DNA from: an uncultured Bacteroidota bacterium
GTDB taxonomy: Bacteria > Bacteroidota > Bacteroidia > Bacteroidales > P3
Length of the DNA stretch: 64,000 nt
Reading direction: 5' to 3'
NCBI GenBank assembly: GCA_902790215.1
Contig: CADAQX010000004.1
Location: forward strand, 1 to 64,000
Shown: piece by piece, positions 53,856-62,711 of the stretch
Numbering within the stretch: the stretch's first letter is position 1
How the letters are laid out: every line of letters begins with the position of its first letter
The notes under the pieces: generated by a model
Seen by the model: the letters and a program-made list of their open reading frames with translations, nothing else
Database searches by the model: none
What the model was told of the DNA's origin: nothing
Made by a program: the position numbers and the translations under genes

Positions 53856-56252
53856 ATGAAGAAACTATTTTACGCTGCAGTTATTCTGCTTTTATCACAC
53901 ACGGTTGCCGCGCAATCGTTCAGCGGCCAATACGACTGGGTCAAATTCTTCGCCGGATATGAGCGCGATTACTATCCGTCGCAGGGAATCTACTGCACCG
54001 AGGTGGATGACTCGGGCTATGTCTATTATTACGGCAGCTTTGGCGACGTGTGTACGCAGGGGCTCTACGGCTTGGAGGGGCGGTTTGACACCACCCTCAC
54101 AGAAGAGATGTACCGGCAAGGAAAGTATAATGTGTTTATTGCCAAGTACGACACGCTGGGCAACCGCCTCTGGATGCGCGAGGTGAGCTCCGACTATCAG
54201 GCACGCCCGGGGTGGATGGAGCTGCACGGCGACACCCTCTATCTGCTGGGTACATGTGGAATGCATGGTAACGACAATTGGCTGTGGCTCTTCGACACGA
54301 TGATACGAGCTAGGGATTTTCTCAGCACCCCTGCCGCCAATTGGCGGCCTCCATACGACGGCCGGTTCAATTTCTTCACCAAGATGGACTTGAATGGCAA
54401 CGTGCTGAACACAATCTATATGCAGTGTCAAGACCGTGCAGGCTACCACCACAACACCTACAACAACACTTGGTATTATAGCCGACAGGCCAGAACCAAC
54501 CTGTTTGGCAAAGGTCCCGTGGCGATGCATGTCGATAAGACGGGTTGCCTTTACTTGGTGCTCAACTGCGCTTGGACGGGCTTGAAGGACAGCGTCTATT
54601 CCGTCATCACCTACAATGGCGACAGCACCTATCGCAGCGACTTCTTGCTGCCGTACAACTTTATCTTAGGCGACTCGGGCGGGGTAGGCAGCTGCTCACG
54701 GCCCATGATGTACAAGTTCGATGCCAACGGGCGACTGCTGTGGCACAAGTTTGTCGCCTTTGAGTCGGACGGTATCCCAGCCATGAACCTCCGCTTTCTA
54801 TCTCAATTCGGCATCTGGGACACTTGCGCCGTGCAGGCTGAGTGGTATATGAACTTTAACGGATTTGATGCCGACGAGGATGATAACATGTATCTTTCGG
54901 GCAACTTTGAAGGATTGAACCCGCCAACCCCTTGGTGGAGTTACGAGGGCATAGAGTATGAATACCCCTGCCGCATATATTTCGACAGCACACACTATGT
55001 GCAGATGAACCACTTTGCGGAGGCAGAGACAAGCAATCATCCATTTGTTGTCAAGTTCGACACCTCAGGCACGGTGCAGTGGGTACACGAGCCACACTTC
55101 CTCTACAACGACCGACACAATTATCAGACATACAACCATATCGGATATAGCAGTGTGACCGCGAGCGACAGCTCGGTGTATGTGCTGGGCGGCATCAATA
55201 CCCTTTTCGATGAGGACACCATCTTCTTCGGAAACGGGCAGTGGTTTGAGCGCGGCGGCGACAGCGAGCGGCATCATCGCTATCCTCTCTTCTTGCGGCT
55301 GGACAAGGCGACAGGCCAGTGCGTCAACTACGGCACCCACTACTGTCCTGGCTGGTGGGATGACGACGGAGTGTCGCCCGCGGCTGGCATGACTTGCGGC
55401 GGATCTTTTCAGCGTCATTTTGTGCATGACAACCGCCTCTATGCCAGCATCGCCTATCAGATAAACCCTACCGAGGATGTCCCCTTTATGGCCGTGTGGC
55501 AGACCGACCGGCGGGTGGCAGACACCATGCGCATACATTGCTTGGGCTTGTGGGACTATCATTACTACCCACGCGAAGGTGGCAGTGTGCTGTTCGACTT
55601 CACCTTGCGCTACAAGGACATCACCCTCGACACGTTCTTCTTCACCAATGCCCGCGCCAGCGGCAGCGCAGCAGCATTCGGCATGTTCCGCGAGGATAGA
55701 CCCCACACAATGCTGGAACAGTTCATCGACTGGGAACAGGACTTGCGTTTTACCCTTGCCGACAGCCCCGTTGCACTGACTGCCACCGCCACCAGTGGGC
55801 TACCCGTCAGCTACACGAGCGGCGATAGCACGGTGGCCACTGTCGATGGCAGTACCCTTCGCTTGCATCGGGTGGGCGAGGTGCAAATCACTGCCACACA
55901 AGAGGGCGATGCCGACTATCTGCCTGCCCCACCAATCACCCGTACAGTAATAGTCCGTCAAGACACAGTGGGTATCCTTTCGGCAGATGAAGACGGAGGA
56001 ATCCTTGCATACCCTAATCCCTTCACTGACCATGTAGAGGTGTATTGTGGCTCGAACAAGATTGTTTCCGCCTACCTCACCGATATGCAGGGCCGCCGCG
56101 AGGAAGTCCTCCTCACCCCCACAGGCCCCGACCGCTACACCCTCGACCTCACCTCACGCCCCCCTGCCGCCTACCTCCTCACCGTCACCACCGCAACCGG
56201 CAAGACCCACACCATAAGACTACTGAAACAGAGCGACATTTTTGGACAATAA
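53856..56252 (+). CDS. Large secreted protein with Ig-like and T9SS sorting domains
   Basis: A 798-residue protein: signal peptide (1-19), a long beta-rich region of repeated short motifs (KYDTLGNRLW, KMDLNGNVLN, KFDANGRLLWHK, KFDTSGTVQWVH) that suggest a beta-propeller-like fold, then a bacterial Ig-like segment (SPVALTATATSGLPVSYTSG ...) and a C-terminal T9SS type A domain (AYPNPFTDHVEV ... YLTDMQGRREEVLL). Predicted to be exported by the type IX system; ligand unknown. Paralogue of 57523-59967. Confidence 0.8.
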   Translation: MKKLFYAAVILLLSHTVAAQSFSGQYDWVKFFAGYERDYYPSQGIYCTEVDDSGYVYYYGSFGDVCTQGLYGLEGRFDTTLTEEMYRQGKYNVFIAKYDTLGNRLWMREVSSDYQARPGWMELHGDTLYLLGTCGMHGNDNWLWLFDTMIRARDFLSTPAANWRPPYDGRFNFFTKMDLNGNVLNTIYMQCQDRAGYHHNTYNNTWYYSRQARTNLFGKGPVAMHVDKTGCLYLVLNCAWTGLKDSVYSVITYNGDSTYRSDFLLPYNFILGDSGGVGSCSRPMMYKFDANGRLLWHKFVAFESDGIPAMNLRFLSQFGIWDTCAVQAEWYMNFNGFDADEDDNMYLSGNFEGLNPPTPWWSYEGIEYEYPCRIYFDSTHYVQMNHFAEAETSNHPFVVKFDTSGTVQWVHEPHFLYNDRHNYQTYNHIGYSSVTASDSSVYVLGGINTLFDEDTIFFGNGQWFERGGDSERHHRYPLFLRLDKATGQCVNYGTHYCPGWWDDDGVSPAAGMTCGGSFQRHFVHDNRLYASIAYQINPTEDVPFMAVWQTDRRVADTMRIHCLGLWDYHYYPREGGSVLFDFTLRYKDITLDTFFFTNARASGSAAAFGMFREDRPHTMLEQFIDWEQDLRFTLADSPVALTATATSGLPVSYTSGDSTVATVDGSTLRLHRVGEVQITATQEGDADYLPAPPITRTVIVRQDTVGILSADEDGGILAYPNPFTDHVEVYCGSNKIVSAYLTDMQGRREEVLLTPTGPDRYTLDLTSRPPAAYLLTVTTATGKTHTIRLLKQSDIFGQ

Positions 56253-56286
56253 TGGAAGATTATTTTGCCATGTGAAATAATTGTCG

Positions 56287-56294
56287 TATCTTTG
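56287..56294 (+). promoter_or_regulatory. -7 promoter box of an AAA ATPase gene, next to a 9-bp inverted repeat
   Basis: TATCTTTG matches TAnnTTTG. The transcript would start with TTGCGAAAA (56292-56300), which pairs with TTTTCGCAA at 56316-56324. Confidence 0.65.
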
Positions 56295-56342
56295 CGAAAA
56301 ATTTCGTTGCGAAGATTTTCGCAATCATAAAAGACTAATTAT

Positions 56343-57392
56343 ATGAATCCTTTCAAGTTTGGAACGATTGTAGAAGGTGATTTCTTTACCGACAGAGTGG
56401 AAGAAACGGCAGTGCTGCTTCAGAAGTTGGACAGCGAGAACCATATTGTGCTCATCAGTCCGCGCCGTTTTGGGAAGAGCAGCCTGGTGCAGAAAGTGCT
56501 CTCGCAAGTGGACAGGCCACAGATAAGGATTGACCTGCAATATGTGATGAGTGTGGACGACCTCGCCGCGCAGTTGCTGAAAGCCATCTTCAAGATATAC
56601 CCTATGGAGAAGGTGCGTCATGCGATGACGCATTTCCGCATAGCCCCGACTCTCTCGATGAATGCCGTGACAGGGGCTATGGAGGTGAGTTTCCAGCCTA
56701 CAGCCAAGGCGAGTGTGCTGTTGGAGGATGCCATGGCTGTACTGGAGAAGGTGACCACGGCAGAGAACCGTTTCATCGTGGTGCTTGACGAATTCCAAGA
56801 GGTGGTGAAGATACAAAAAGGGTTGGATCGACAACTCCGCTCATTAATGCAACGGCAGCATAATCTGAACTATATTCTGCTGGGAAGCCAGGAGTCGATG
56901 ATGGAGGCCATCTTTGAAAAGAAGGGTTCGCCGTTCTACCATTTCGGACAGATGATTCGCATGGGCAAGATACCCTACGACGACTTCCACAAATATATCA
57001 CCGACCGGATTGATGCCGAAGATGTGGCAGACGAGATTCTGCAGTTCACGGCATGCCATCCTTACTACACACAGCAGTTGGCATCGCAGGTATGGGAGAT
57101 GATGCGCTGGCAGGATACCCACTGCGGTATTGTGGAGAAGGCTGTGGTGGCACTGGTGGAGATGCACGACTTGGACTATGAACGGCTGTGGCAGAACATG
57201 AACCGCACCGACCGTTACACATTGAAGCAGCTGGCACTCTCGCAGATGCCCATGCAGAACCGCAGTCAGGCTTCCAGCACATCCTACAGTTCCCTTTTGC
57301 GACTGATGAAGGCGGGCTATGTGGTTCGTGTGCCGCAATACGAGATAGAAGACCCCTTCTTCCGACGGTGGATATTGAAGAACGTGCAGTGA
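56343..57392 (+). CDS. AAA+ ATPase of the archaeal-type/nomadic ATPase family
   Basis: A 349-residue ATPase: N-terminal NPFKFGTIVEGDFFTDRVEE, Walker A RRFGKSS (about 41-47), Walker B VVLDEFQEV, sensor LLGSQESMM, and a C-terminal winged-helix-like region. This family is present in many near-identical copies in Bacteroidetes genomes and is of unknown role, possibly a mobile or toxin-related ATPase. It sits between two T9SS cargo genes and has its own promoter. Confidence 0.82.
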   Translation: MNPFKFGTIVEGDFFTDRVEETAVLLQKLDSENHIVLISPRRFGKSSLVQKVLSQVDRPQIRIDLQYVMSVDDLAAQLLKAIFKIYPMEKVRHAMTHFRIAPTLSMNAVTGAMEVSFQPTAKASVLLEDAMAVLEKVTTAENRFIVVLDEFQEVVKIQKGLDRQLRSLMQRQHNLNYILLGSQESMMEAIFEKKGSPFYHFGQMIRMGKIPYDDFHKYITDRIDAEDVADEILQFTACHPYYTQQLASQVWEMMRWQDTHCGIVEKAVVALVEMHDLDYERLWQNMNRTDRYTLKQLALSQMPMQNRSQASSTSYSSLLRLMKAGYVVRVPQYEIEDPFFRRWILKNVQ

Positions 57393-57522
57393 TAGACCCC
57401 TATTTAGAAGGGTGGTATGCACCATTCCTATTCACTCCCACTTCTCCACCTCGGCGGTGACGGCTCAAAACAATGAGAAATACAAAATAGAAACATACCG
57501 ATAAACAAAACCCCATATCACC

Positions 57523-59967
57523 ATGAAAAAAGTAATATTCTTTGCCATCTTAATTCTCAATTCTCAATTCTTAATTCTCAATTCATTAAGGGCTCAAGGC
57601 TTCGAGTGGGTACGCACCTACACGGGAGCTGAGGTTACCTCCGGAGTGACGACGAACCAGCTGTTGGGTTCTTGCGTCGACTCGGCGGGCAACCTCTACA
57701 TCCTCGGCGAGTTCTCTCCGCAGGCTCAGTTGTGCGGAGAAAGCCTTTTGCCCATGGATGTCATTACAACGCCACTCAAGAGCGCCGTAGTGATTGCCAA
57801 GCTCTCCCCGTCAGGTGAACTGCTGTGGCACAAGGCTATCTACAATGGCACTACCTCGTGCTACGCTTATGCCTTGCGCATGGTGGGTGACAGTGGAATC
57901 ATGGCAATGGTGCAACTCGAATTGCCATACGATGCTGGGGGCTATAGTGAGTATAAAAACTTGTACTATTTAGATACACTACTTACTGGCAACGACGACT
58001 ACCTAATGTCTACCGACAGTGTGGGCAGAAAACAAAATGCCTTCATCTCGTTTGATTTAGATGGCAATGTCACTGAACAGCATTTTGTCTGTGTTGGATA
58101 CACGGACTCAATAGGTAATATCTTGACCCCAAGGTTTATTCGTGGAACAAACCTTGACAACATGACAACAAATTTACTGACAGGGGAAAGTTTCAACATT
58201 GATGCCGACGGCAACATCTATGTCATTCGTAGCGTTCATGCCGACATAGTTATCGGCCCGTATGACCCTAATACAGCCGATTATCGCATGTGGAGAGTTG
58301 ATGACGGTACAATAGGAGCCATGAGGATAGCGGTTGACGGTACCCATTTCCTGAAATACGAAATACCTAGTCCGACTGCCTTGTGGAACCAACAGATTCT
58401 GAAGTTCTCTCCCCATTTCGACAGCTTGCTGGATGCTGTGTATATGTTTGATTCTACTTTGAATCGTCAATGTGGCACAATAAAAATAAACTCTTTTAAT
58501 ATTGATGTTCAGAATAACATGTATATAACAATGATAGGCGAGGATGTTCCTGCCCATATAGGTATAGCTAATTCTAATTTGTTGCACTTGGGTGACTCGT
58601 TTCACACTACGACTTGGATGATTAAATACGATTCAAATTTATTTGCAGAAAATGTGGCTCAATTAACGTTTGATGGAAATGGTGGTGACCCAATCATGGC
58701 TATTAAAGGGACGAGTGTAGACGATAGTACGAATACGATATTCCTTTATGGAGGTGTTTCGTGGACTTTACAGAGTCAGGTCAACGGCATTCTTTATAGG
58801 GATAACACACTTGATTTGGTCGATAGGTCTAATTTTTGGCTTCGTTTAAACATGGACGACCTTAGCCTTCTTTCTGTCGGGAGAATGCATCCAACTACTG
58901 GTCATTCAAGTAGGTGCATGTTAGGTGCATTGGCGACAAGCAATAACAGAGTCTTTGCCCAAACTCTTTTTAATGGGGCAGTCTTTGGCGACACAACACT
59001 TCAACCTTCAAACTTCTCTCTTGGTTTCGTGGCATGGGATTATAGCGGTCATGAAATAATGGTAAAGACCTATGGTTCACAATCCAATAGAAATGGTTTC
59101 TCCCAGACGCATATCACAGATAGTACACTATATCTTACAGGATATATCTATGAAGATGTGGCTTTCGACACAATAGTGACGCATAACTATGGTTCTAGTC
59201 AAGCATATATCGCCAAGTATGTTGATCCCGCTTTTGCCCAGCCTTACGTGCATCCCTCTAGCAGGCAGGAGCAGACGATTGAATGGCAGCAGGACTTGGT
59301 GTTCACCTTGGCTGACAGTCCCGTGACGCTCACCGCCACAGCCACCAGCGGGCTGCCCGTGTCATACACCAGTAGCGACAGCACCATCGCCTATGTCGAG
59401 GGCGACCGGCTGCACCTTGTGGCAGACGGCTACGCATGGCTCACCGCCACGCAGGACGGCGACGACCACTACTTCCCTGCCGAGCCTGTGCAAAAGCTCC
59501 TCACCGTGGGCAATGTCGGCATCGCCACCGTCGGCGCGGACGGACAGGCCAAGGCATACCCCAACCCCACAAGCGGCAGGGTGACCCTCGACCTCGCCAA
59601 GATACCACCCGCACCCCCGCTGCCCTACCACAAGCCAGGCCCAAGCGACAGCAGAGACGTGGACATGGTGCTCTATACCAGCCCGGGGGCTCCCTTCTCG
59701 CAAACTGAGTCCGCCAACTTCCCCTACCACCAACGCTACAACATGAAGGTGAGCGGAAGCGCACTGCAGTCGCACAACGGCATAGTAACCGCGTGGCTCA
59801 CCGACATGCAGGGCCGCCGCGAAGAGGTGGTGCTCACCCCCGCAGGCCCCGACCGCTACACCCTCGACCTCACCAACCGCCCCCCGGCCGCCTACCTCCT
59901 CACCGTCACCACCGCCGACGGCCGCGAACTCACCTTCCGCCTCATGAAGCAGTACAGCCGAAAATAG
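57523..59967 (+). CDS. Large secreted protein with Ig-like and interrupted T9SS sorting domain
   Basis: An 814-residue paralogue of 53856-56252. The signal peptide hydrophobic core (ILILNSQFLILNSL) is encoded by iterated TTCTCAA words at 57549-57587. An Ig-like segment (SPVTLTATATSGLPVSYTSS) is followed by a T9SS domain that is split: YPNPTSGRVTLDL, then about 60 unrelated Pro/Ser-rich residues, then AWLTDMQGRREEVVL and the ending. The middle (57.95-59.25 kb) is visibly more AT-rich than the 3' end, suggesting a mosaic. Whether the split sorting domain works is uncertain. Confidence 0.78.
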   Translation: MKKVIFFAILILNSQFLILNSLRAQGFEWVRTYTGAEVTSGVTTNQLLGSCVDSAGNLYILGEFSPQAQLCGESLLPMDVITTPLKSAVVIAKLSPSGELLWHKAIYNGTTSCYAYALRMVGDSGIMAMVQLELPYDAGGYSEYKNLYYLDTLLTGNDDYLMSTDSVGRKQNAFISFDLDGNVTEQHFVCVGYTDSIGNILTPRFIRGTNLDNMTTNLLTGESFNIDADGNIYVIRSVHADIVIGPYDPNTADYRMWRVDDGTIGAMRIAVDGTHFLKYEIPSPTALWNQQILKFSPHFDSLLDAVYMFDSTLNRQCGTIKINSFNIDVQNNMYITMIGEDVPAHIGIANSNLLHLGDSFHTTTWMIKYDSNLFAENVAQLTFDGNGGDPIMAIKGTSVDDSTNTIFLYGGVSWTLQSQVNGILYRDNTLDLVDRSNFWLRLNMDDLSLLSVGRMHPTTGHSSRCMLGALATSNNRVFAQTLFNGAVFGDTTLQPSNFSLGFVAWDYSGHEIMVKTYGSQSNRNGFSQTHITDSTLYLTGYIYEDVAFDTIVTHNYGSSQAYIAKYVDPAFAQPYVHPSSRQEQTIEWQQDLVFTLADSPVTLTATATSGLPVSYTSSDSTIAYVEGDRLHLVADGYAWLTATQDGDDHYFPAEPVQKLLTVGNVGIATVGADGQAKAYPNPTSGRVTLDLAKIPPAPPLPYHKPGPSDSRDVDMVLYTSPGAPFSQTESANFPYHQRYNMKVSGSALQSHNGIVTAWLTDMQGRREEVVLTPAGPDRYTLDLTNRPPAAYLLTVTTADGRELTFRLMKQYSRK

Positions 59968-60050
59968 AACCCCCCACACCCTCCGCTCAAACAAAACGAC
60001 ATCTTCGGTTTACTTTATTAGGTTGGTACAGACAATAGCCCTTTAAGACA

Positions 60051-60098
60051 GAAAATGTGCGTATCACGGCAAATATATACCTTGAAAATGTGCGTATC
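60051..60098 (+). promoter_or_regulatory. Pair of 15-bp direct repeats upstream of the DUF4143 ATPase gene
   Basis: GAAAATGTGCGTATC occurs at 60051-60065 and 60084-60098, 33 bp apart, about three helical turns; a plausible dimer-binding operator or two regulator sites. Confidence 0.5.
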
Positions 60099-60136
60099 TA
60101 CACAATATTTTGGTTTGTTTTGTGTTATTATGGCGT

Positions 60137-61486
60137 ATGAGACGCAAAATATATAATGATTTGCTTCGCTGGAAGCAAGAGGAACAAGGGCGTTGTGCCC
60201 TGCTGATAGACGGCGCACGGCGCGTCGGCAAGAGTTACATTGTCCGTGAATTTGCCGCAGGTGAATATCGTAGCGCATTGATTATCGACTTCAGCATTGC
60301 ACGTGCCGAAGTCAAGCAATTGTTCTCGGACTACGCGGGCGATATAGACATGCTGTTTATGAACCTGATGAGCATCTACAACGTGACGCTCTATCACCGC
60401 GAGTCGCTTGTGGTCTTCGACGAAGTGCAGGAGTGCCCACCGGCACGGCAAGCCATCAAGCACTTGGTGGCGGACGGACGTTACGACTATATTGAGACAG
60501 GCAGTCTTGTCTCAATAAAACGCAATGTCAAAAACATCATCATCCCTTCGGAAGAACGCCATATTACACTTTATCCGATGGATTTCGAGGAGTTCCTCTG
60601 GGCTGTCGGCAACGAGACGATGATGGATGCCATCCGCATGAATTATGGGCGAAAGCACCCTATGGGTCCGCTCCACCGCAAGGCTATGGAGTTGCTACGC
60701 CAGTATATGATTGTGGGTGGGATGCCGCAGGCCGTACTGGCTTTTGTGGAAACCAAGTCGTTTGAGCGTACCGACCGGATGAAGCGCGACATCCTAGCAC
60801 TCTACAAAGCCGATATCGCCAAATATGCCACGGGGCAAGAGACTCACGTGTCAGGAATCTTCGACCAGATACCCTCGCAACTGCAACGCCATGAGAGACG
60901 CTTCAAACTGTCGTCGGTATCCAAGGGTGGAAGGATGCGGGATTTCCAAAACTCCTTTTTCTGGCTGAGCGAGGCAATGACGGTGAATATTGCATACAAT
61001 ACCACTGAGCCCAATGTAGGGCTGGGCATGAATGTGGAACGGTCGTCACTGAAATGTTATATGGCCGACACGGGGCTATTGCTGTCTATGGCATTCGACG
61101 AAAATACCATAGTGTCGGAAGAGCTATACCGCAAACTGTTGCTCGACAAGCTGGAGGTCAATGCGGGTATGCTCATGGAGAATCTTGTCGCCCAAATGCT
61201 GCGTGCCGCAGGGCACAAGCTCTATTTCTACAGCAACAACTCGCGCGAGGAGGCCTCCGACCGTATGGAGGTGGACTTCCTGATAAGCAAGTCGGCAATC
61301 ACCTCGCGACACAATATTTCTCCCATAGAGGTCAAGTCGGGCCGACGTTATGCCATCACCTCGTTGAACAAGATGATAGACAAATACTCCAACTACTTAT
61401 CGACCCCCTATGTGATTCACACTGCCAACTATGCGGAAAAGGATGCCATCACCTATCTGCCTGTCTATATGGTGCCACTTTTATAA
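60137..61486 (+). CDS. AAA_14/DUF4143-type ATPase
   Basis: A 449-residue ATPase: Walker A GARRVGKS at 26-33, Walker B SLVVFDEVQE, ETGSLVSIK sensor region, YPMDFEEFLWAVG, and a C-terminal DUF4143 region ending in a nuclease-like DFLISK...PIEVKSGRR stretch. Proteins of this layout are multicopy in Bacteroidetes; function unknown. The ATG at 60137 is preferred over 60110 because the family starts RRKIYNDLLRWK. Confidence 0.83.
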   Translation: MRRKIYNDLLRWKQEEQGRCALLIDGARRVGKSYIVREFAAGEYRSALIIDFSIARAEVKQLFSDYAGDIDMLFMNLMSIYNVTLYHRESLVVFDEVQECPPARQAIKHLVADGRYDYIETGSLVSIKRNVKNIIIPSEERHITLYPMDFEEFLWAVGNETMMDAIRMNYGRKHPMGPLHRKAMELLRQYMIVGGMPQAVLAFVETKSFERTDRMKRDILALYKADIAKYATGQETHVSGIFDQIPSQLQRHERRFKLSSVSKGGRMRDFQNSFFWLSEAMTVNIAYNTTEPNVGLGMNVERSSLKCYMADTGLLLSMAFDENTIVSEELYRKLLLDKLEVNAGMLMENLVAQMLRAAGHKLYFYSNNSREEASDRMEVDFLISKSAITSRHNISPIEVKSGRRYAITSLNKMIDKYSNYLSTPYVIHTANYAEKDAITYLPVYMVPLL

Positions 61487-61514
61487 CACAATGAATTTTA
61501 ATAATTGAAAAGAT

Positions 61515-61619
61515 ATGAAACGTCTGTTATTTTTCTCAACCCTCCTCACCGCCACCACCGCCGACGGCAAGCAGATAACCCTCCGCCTGATGAAGCAATC
61601 CGACATCTTCAGCCGATAG
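61515..61619 (+). pseudogene. Remnant of a T9SS cargo gene (signal start joined to C-terminal tail)
   Basis: A 34-codon frame: MKRLLFFSTLL runs straight into TATTADGKQITLRLMKQSDIFSR, which matches the last residues of the T9SS domains at 56252 and 59967. It looks like what is left after a deletion joined the start of a signal peptide to the sorting-domain end. Confidence 0.65.
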
Positions 61620-61698
61620 GCAATAGCTGTTCCGCCATGCTTATAGACTATGGAAGATTTATTTTTCAATAAAAAACAATTATGTAAGATTTATTTTG

Positions 61699-61706
61699 TA
61701 TCTTTG
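61699..61706 (+). promoter_or_regulatory. -7 promoter box of a lipoprotein gene
   Basis: TATCTTTG, 104 bases ahead of the ATG at 61810; the leader between contains a degenerate class C hairpin repeat. Confidence 0.65.
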
Positions 61707-61717
61707 CAACACAAAAA

Positions 61718-61797
61718 ACGTTGATATGTTTATACGTTGATATGATGTGACCTGTTCTGATTATCAACATTCAACCTATCAACATCTAACAAGTTAA
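61718..61797 (+). repeat. Degenerate class C hairpin repeat in a 5' leader
   Basis: GTTGATATG and ACGTTGATATG words, core variant GATGTGACCTGTTCTG, then TTATCAAC and CTATCAAC words. The arms are complementary, so the leader mRNA can fold. Confidence 0.65.
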
Positions 61798-61809
61798 CAC
61801 CATGGAAAT

Positions 61810-62322
61810 ATGAAACATCACAGTATCAAAATCATCACCGTCATGTTGGGCGCAGCAATGTCGTTTGCCGCCTGCGGTAACAAGGAAGAAATTTATTCCA
61901 CAACTCATCCCATCGTCGGAAAGTGGCAATACCAAAGCGCTACAGCAGAAATAATTCATTTTGGTACAGGTGACACCGACACAGTATTCGACCTCGGTGA
62001 CTCTGCCCCATGGAAGAATATTGTTTTCCTGCCAAACTATACGGCAGTCATCGAAGTGCAAAGTGAAGACACTGTTGTGCCACCCAGCTACGTCATTAAA
62101 ACTTTCAAATGGAATCCAGGATTCGAGACAGCGTGGAGTAAAGTTGTTGAACTCTACTCAGAAGAGGGGTTTTATGCGGGGATATATATTGAGGAAAACA
62201 GTAATGGCATTCTTAAATTTGGAACATCTGGTCCAGCTGACTTTGAAGCACATAACCAAGTGTGTTATCATTACACGTATAGCTGCAGACCTAATAATAG
62301 TCCCACACACTCCACCTACTGA
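61810..62322 (+). CDS. Small lipocalin-like lipoprotein
   Basis: A 170-residue lipoprotein: lipobox ending at Cys22 (SFAAC), then a beta-rich domain beginning HPIVGKWQYQS, the opening typical of lipocalin-like proteins of Bacteroidetes. Ligand unknown. It has its own -7 box and a convergent terminator hairpin after the stop. Confidence 0.65.
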   Translation: MKHHSIKIITVMLGAAMSFAACGNKEEIYSTTHPIVGKWQYQSATAEIIHFGTGDTDTVFDLGDSAPWKNIVFLPNYTAVIEVQSEDTVVPPSYVIKTFKWNPGFETAWSKVVELYSEEGFYAGIYIEENSNGILKFGTSGPADFEAHNQVCYHYTYSCRPNNSPTHSTY

Positions 62323-62353
62323 ATCAATCAGAGACATTCTTTTAAAGTAAACG

Positions 62354-62381
62354 GGGGCGGGCATCTTGCGATGTCCGCCCC
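62354..62381. terminator. GC-rich terminator hairpin between convergent genes
   Basis: GGGGCGGGCATC pairs with GATGTCCGCCCC across the loop TTGC, with one G-T wobble. Confidence 0.75.
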
Positions 62382-62407
62382 TGTCGGCTATTGTTTCTAT
62401 ACTTGTG

Positions 62408-62701
62408 TTACTTGTAGCGTTCCTTATATTTGTCGATTTGACCCTTCATAGAGTCTACGCAGTCCGACACGGCCTCCTCAAAGGTATCGGCCTGTTTGCT
62501 GTTGAACAGGGTCTGGCCGGGGAGGTTGAGCGAAAGCTCGGCAATCTTGTTGTTGTCGCTCTCAGGCTTGTCGACTTTAAGGATTACTTCGCACTTGGTT
62601 GCATTGTCGATGAGACGGTCGAGTTTAGCCACTTTGTCCATGACAAATTTCTCCAGCTTAGGGTCTGCCTTGAATTTTACGGCATTGATTGATGTGTTCA
62701 T
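62408..62701 (-). CDS. hpf: Ribosome hibernation promoting factor (HPF/YfiA family)
   Basis: A 97-residue short HPF: beta-alpha-beta-beta-beta-alpha pattern with KFKADPKLEKFVMDKVAKLDRLID, EVILKVDKPESDNNKIAELSLNLPG, and the closing helix FEEAVSDCVDSMKGQIDKYKERYK. It binds the 30S decoding region in stationary phase to form inactive ribosomes. It lies 10 bases after xerC on the same strand, a pairing common in Bacteroidetes. Confidence 0.92.
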   Translation of the reverse strand: MNTSINAVKFKADPKLEKFVMDKVAKLDRLIDNATKCEVILKVDKPESDNNKIAELSLNLPGQTLFNSKQADTFEEAVSDCVDSMKGQIDKYKERYK

Positions 62702-62711
62702 AGTGATCTCC

